From Skermanella rosea (GTDB lineage: Bacteria; Pseudomonadota; Alphaproteobacteria; Azospirillales; Azospirillaceae), in NCBI RefSeq assembly GCF_016806835.2, contig NZ_CP086114.1, positions 186,001 to 250,000 of the forward strand: a stretch of DNA of 64,000 bases. Direction: 5' to 3'. The position numbers and the translations under genes are program-made. Of the stretch, positions 62,797 through 64,000 are shown in pieces. The notes beneath the pieces are model-generated. The model saw nothing but the letters and a program-made list of their open reading frames with translations, did no database searches and was not told the DNA's origin. Positions within the stretch are counted from its first letter, which is position 1; the number at the start of each line of letters is the position of its first letter.

Positions 62797-64000
62797 ATGG
62801 ACGAACACCTGATCCAGAGCGCCCTCGACTATCACCGCTTTCCCAATCCGGGCAAGATCTCGATCACGCCGACCAAGGACATGACCAACCAGCGCGACCT
62901 GGCGCTGGCCTATTCGCCGGGCGTGGCGTTCGCCTGCACCGCCATCGAGAAGGACCCGATGGAAGCCCGGAACCTGACCTCCCGGGGGAACCTTGTCGCG
63001 GTGATCAGCAACGGGACCGCGGTGCTGGGCCTGGGCAACATCGGCGCGCTCGCCAGCAAGCCGGTCATGGAAGGCAAGGGCTGCCTGTTCAAGAAGTTCG
63101 CCGGGATCGACGTGTTCGACATCGAGGTCGGCGAGACCGACCCCGACAAGCTGGTCGAGATCATCGCCAGCCTGGAGCCGACCTTCGGCGGCATCAACCT
63201 GGAAGACATCAAGTCGCCGGAATGCTTCACCATCGAGCGCAAGCTGCGCGAGCGCATGAAGATCCCGGTCTTCCACGACGACCAGCACGGTACCGCGATC
63301 GTGACCGCCGCCGCCATCCTCAACGGGCTGAAGGTGGTCGGGAAGAAGATCGGGGACGTCAAGCTGGTCTGCTCGGGCGCCGGCGCCGCGGCGCTCGCCT
63401 GCCTTGACCTGCTGGTCGGGCTGGGCCTGCGGCGGGAGAACGCCTTCGTCACCGACAGCAAGGGCGTGATCTACAAGGGCCGCACCCAGTCGATGGACGA
63501 CAACAAGGCGCGCTACGCCCAGGCGACCGAGGCGCGCACGCTGGCCGACGTGATGCCGGGCAGCGACATCTTCCTGGGCCTGTCCATGGCCGGCGTGCTG
63601 AAGCCCGAGATGGTCCGGGGCATGGCCGACCGCCCGCTGATCCTGGCGCTCGCCAACCCCGAGCCTGAGATCCGGCCGGAACTGGCGAAGGAGGTCCGGC
63701 CCGACGCCGTGATCGCGACCGGCCGGTCCGACTATCCGAACCAGGTCAACAACGTCCTGTGCTTCCCCTTCATCTTCCGCGGCGCGCTGGACGTCGGCGC
63801 CACGACCATCAACGAGGAGATGAAGCTGGCCGCGACACAGGCGATCGCCGCCATCGCCGAGGCCGAGCCGTCCGACGTGGTGGCGTCGGCCTACGGCACG
63901 CAGGAGCCGTTCGGGCCGGACTACCTGATCCCGCGGCCGTTCGATCCCCGCCTGATCACGTCGGTGGCGCCGGCCGTCGCCGAGGCCGCGATGCGGACCG
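62797..64000 (+). CDS. maeB: NADP-type malic enzyme, 3' end outside window
   Basis: 401 codons are visible from an ATG. The malic domain has [44 protein letters not shown] (Tyr/Lys active region: [16 protein letters not shown]) and [40 protein letters not shown] (metal Asp). The nucleotide domain has [31 protein letters not shown] and [20 protein letters not shown]. It converts malate to pyruvate and CO2. Proteins of this type usually continue with a phosphotransacetylase-like domain to about 760 residues; the window ends before it. Confidence 0.93.
   Translation, partial: MDEHLIQSALDYHRFPNPGKISITPTKDMTNQRDLALAYSPGVAFACTAIEKDPMEARNLTSRGNLVAVISNGTAVLGLGNIGALASKPVMEGKGCLFKKFAGIDVFDIEVGETDPDKLVEIIASLEPTFGGINLEDIKSPECFTIERKLRERMKIPVFHDDQHGTAIVTAAAILNGLKVVGKKIGDVKLVCSGAGAAALACLDLLVGLGLRRENAFVTDSKGVIYKGRTQSMDDNKARYAQATEARTLADVMPGSDIFLGLSMAGVLKPEMVRGMADRPLILALANPEPEIRPELAKEVRPDAVIATGRSDYPNQVNNVLCFPFIFRGALDVGATTINEEMKLAATQAIAAIAEAEPSDVVASAYGTQEPFGPDYLIPRPFDPRLITSVAPAVAEAAMRT

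Overview
The window is GC-rich (apart from a few AT-rich patches) and reads as an alphaproteobacterial genome segment, most likely Rhodospirillales of the Azospirillum/Skermanella kind. Pointers are the TRAP and AapJ-type solute systems, an AAHS/PobA/Pca aromatic pathway, DUF1127 and cytochrome c' genes, and an IS630 element carrying a small HTH passenger gene. This taxonomic call is inference from gene content. No rRNA, tRNA or CRISPR array was seen.

Layout. 1-3 kb: sulfite reductase cysJI, with a divergent LysR gene. 4-5.4 kb: a norEF-like nitric-oxide-reductase accessory operon with a TTG-N8-CAA (FNR/NnrR-type) site upstream. 5.6-12.7 kb: an SDR gene, then an accessory stretch of small hypothetical genes, an IS256 remnant, a complete IS630-family element, a Crp/Fnr regulator and two small repeat types. 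12.8-20 kb: a TonB-dependent siderophore receptor with a Fur-like box, an orphan amino-acid binding protein, stress/envelope small proteins, cytochrome c', an SDR and a tail-anchored protein with a sigma-70 region 1.1-like domain. 20-22 kb: two glycosyltransferases. 22.3-31.7 kb: an alpha/beta hydrolase and an arabinoside-utilisation locus (GH51 arabinofuranosidase, five-gene Opp-type ABC importer, divergent ArsR-like regulator with a palindromic operator candidate). 32-40 kb: orphan TRAP binding proteins, a hipBA module with two operator-like sites, a PRISE-type SDR, an MDR dehydrogenase, an orphan Phd antitoxin with a wrecked VapC, aroQ and a LysR regulator.

40-62 kb is a hydroaromatic/aromatic catabolic island: pobR (frameshifted) and pobA, a PcaK-like transporter, quiC (3-dehydroshikimate dehydratase), a chemoreceptor, a beta-helix gene split by an ISAs1-family element, a full TRAP transporter, a catabolic-type aroE, an EamA exporter, and a BKACE gene heading pcaBDCHG. 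Together these would import quinate/shikimate-like acids and 4-hydroxybenzoate, convert both to protocatechuate, and run the ring-cleavage branch to beta-ketoadipate. Five copies of a 20-bp motif lie before quiC, before aroE-dctQMP and between the EamA gene and the BKACE-pca operon, pointing to one shared regulator not encoded in the window. A TerC-family gene and a truncated malic enzyme gene close the window.

Most noteworthy: the shared operator regulon; the BKACE gene placed where pcaIJ/pcaF would be expected; a twice-repeated mini transcription unit (promoter, very strong Shine-Dalgarno in one copy, 24-codon ORF, terminator); an IS630-derived MITE; the sigma-1.1/transmembrane protein; and two genes broken at 7-base homopolymers (pobR and the ISAs1 transposase), which could be real or assembly errors.
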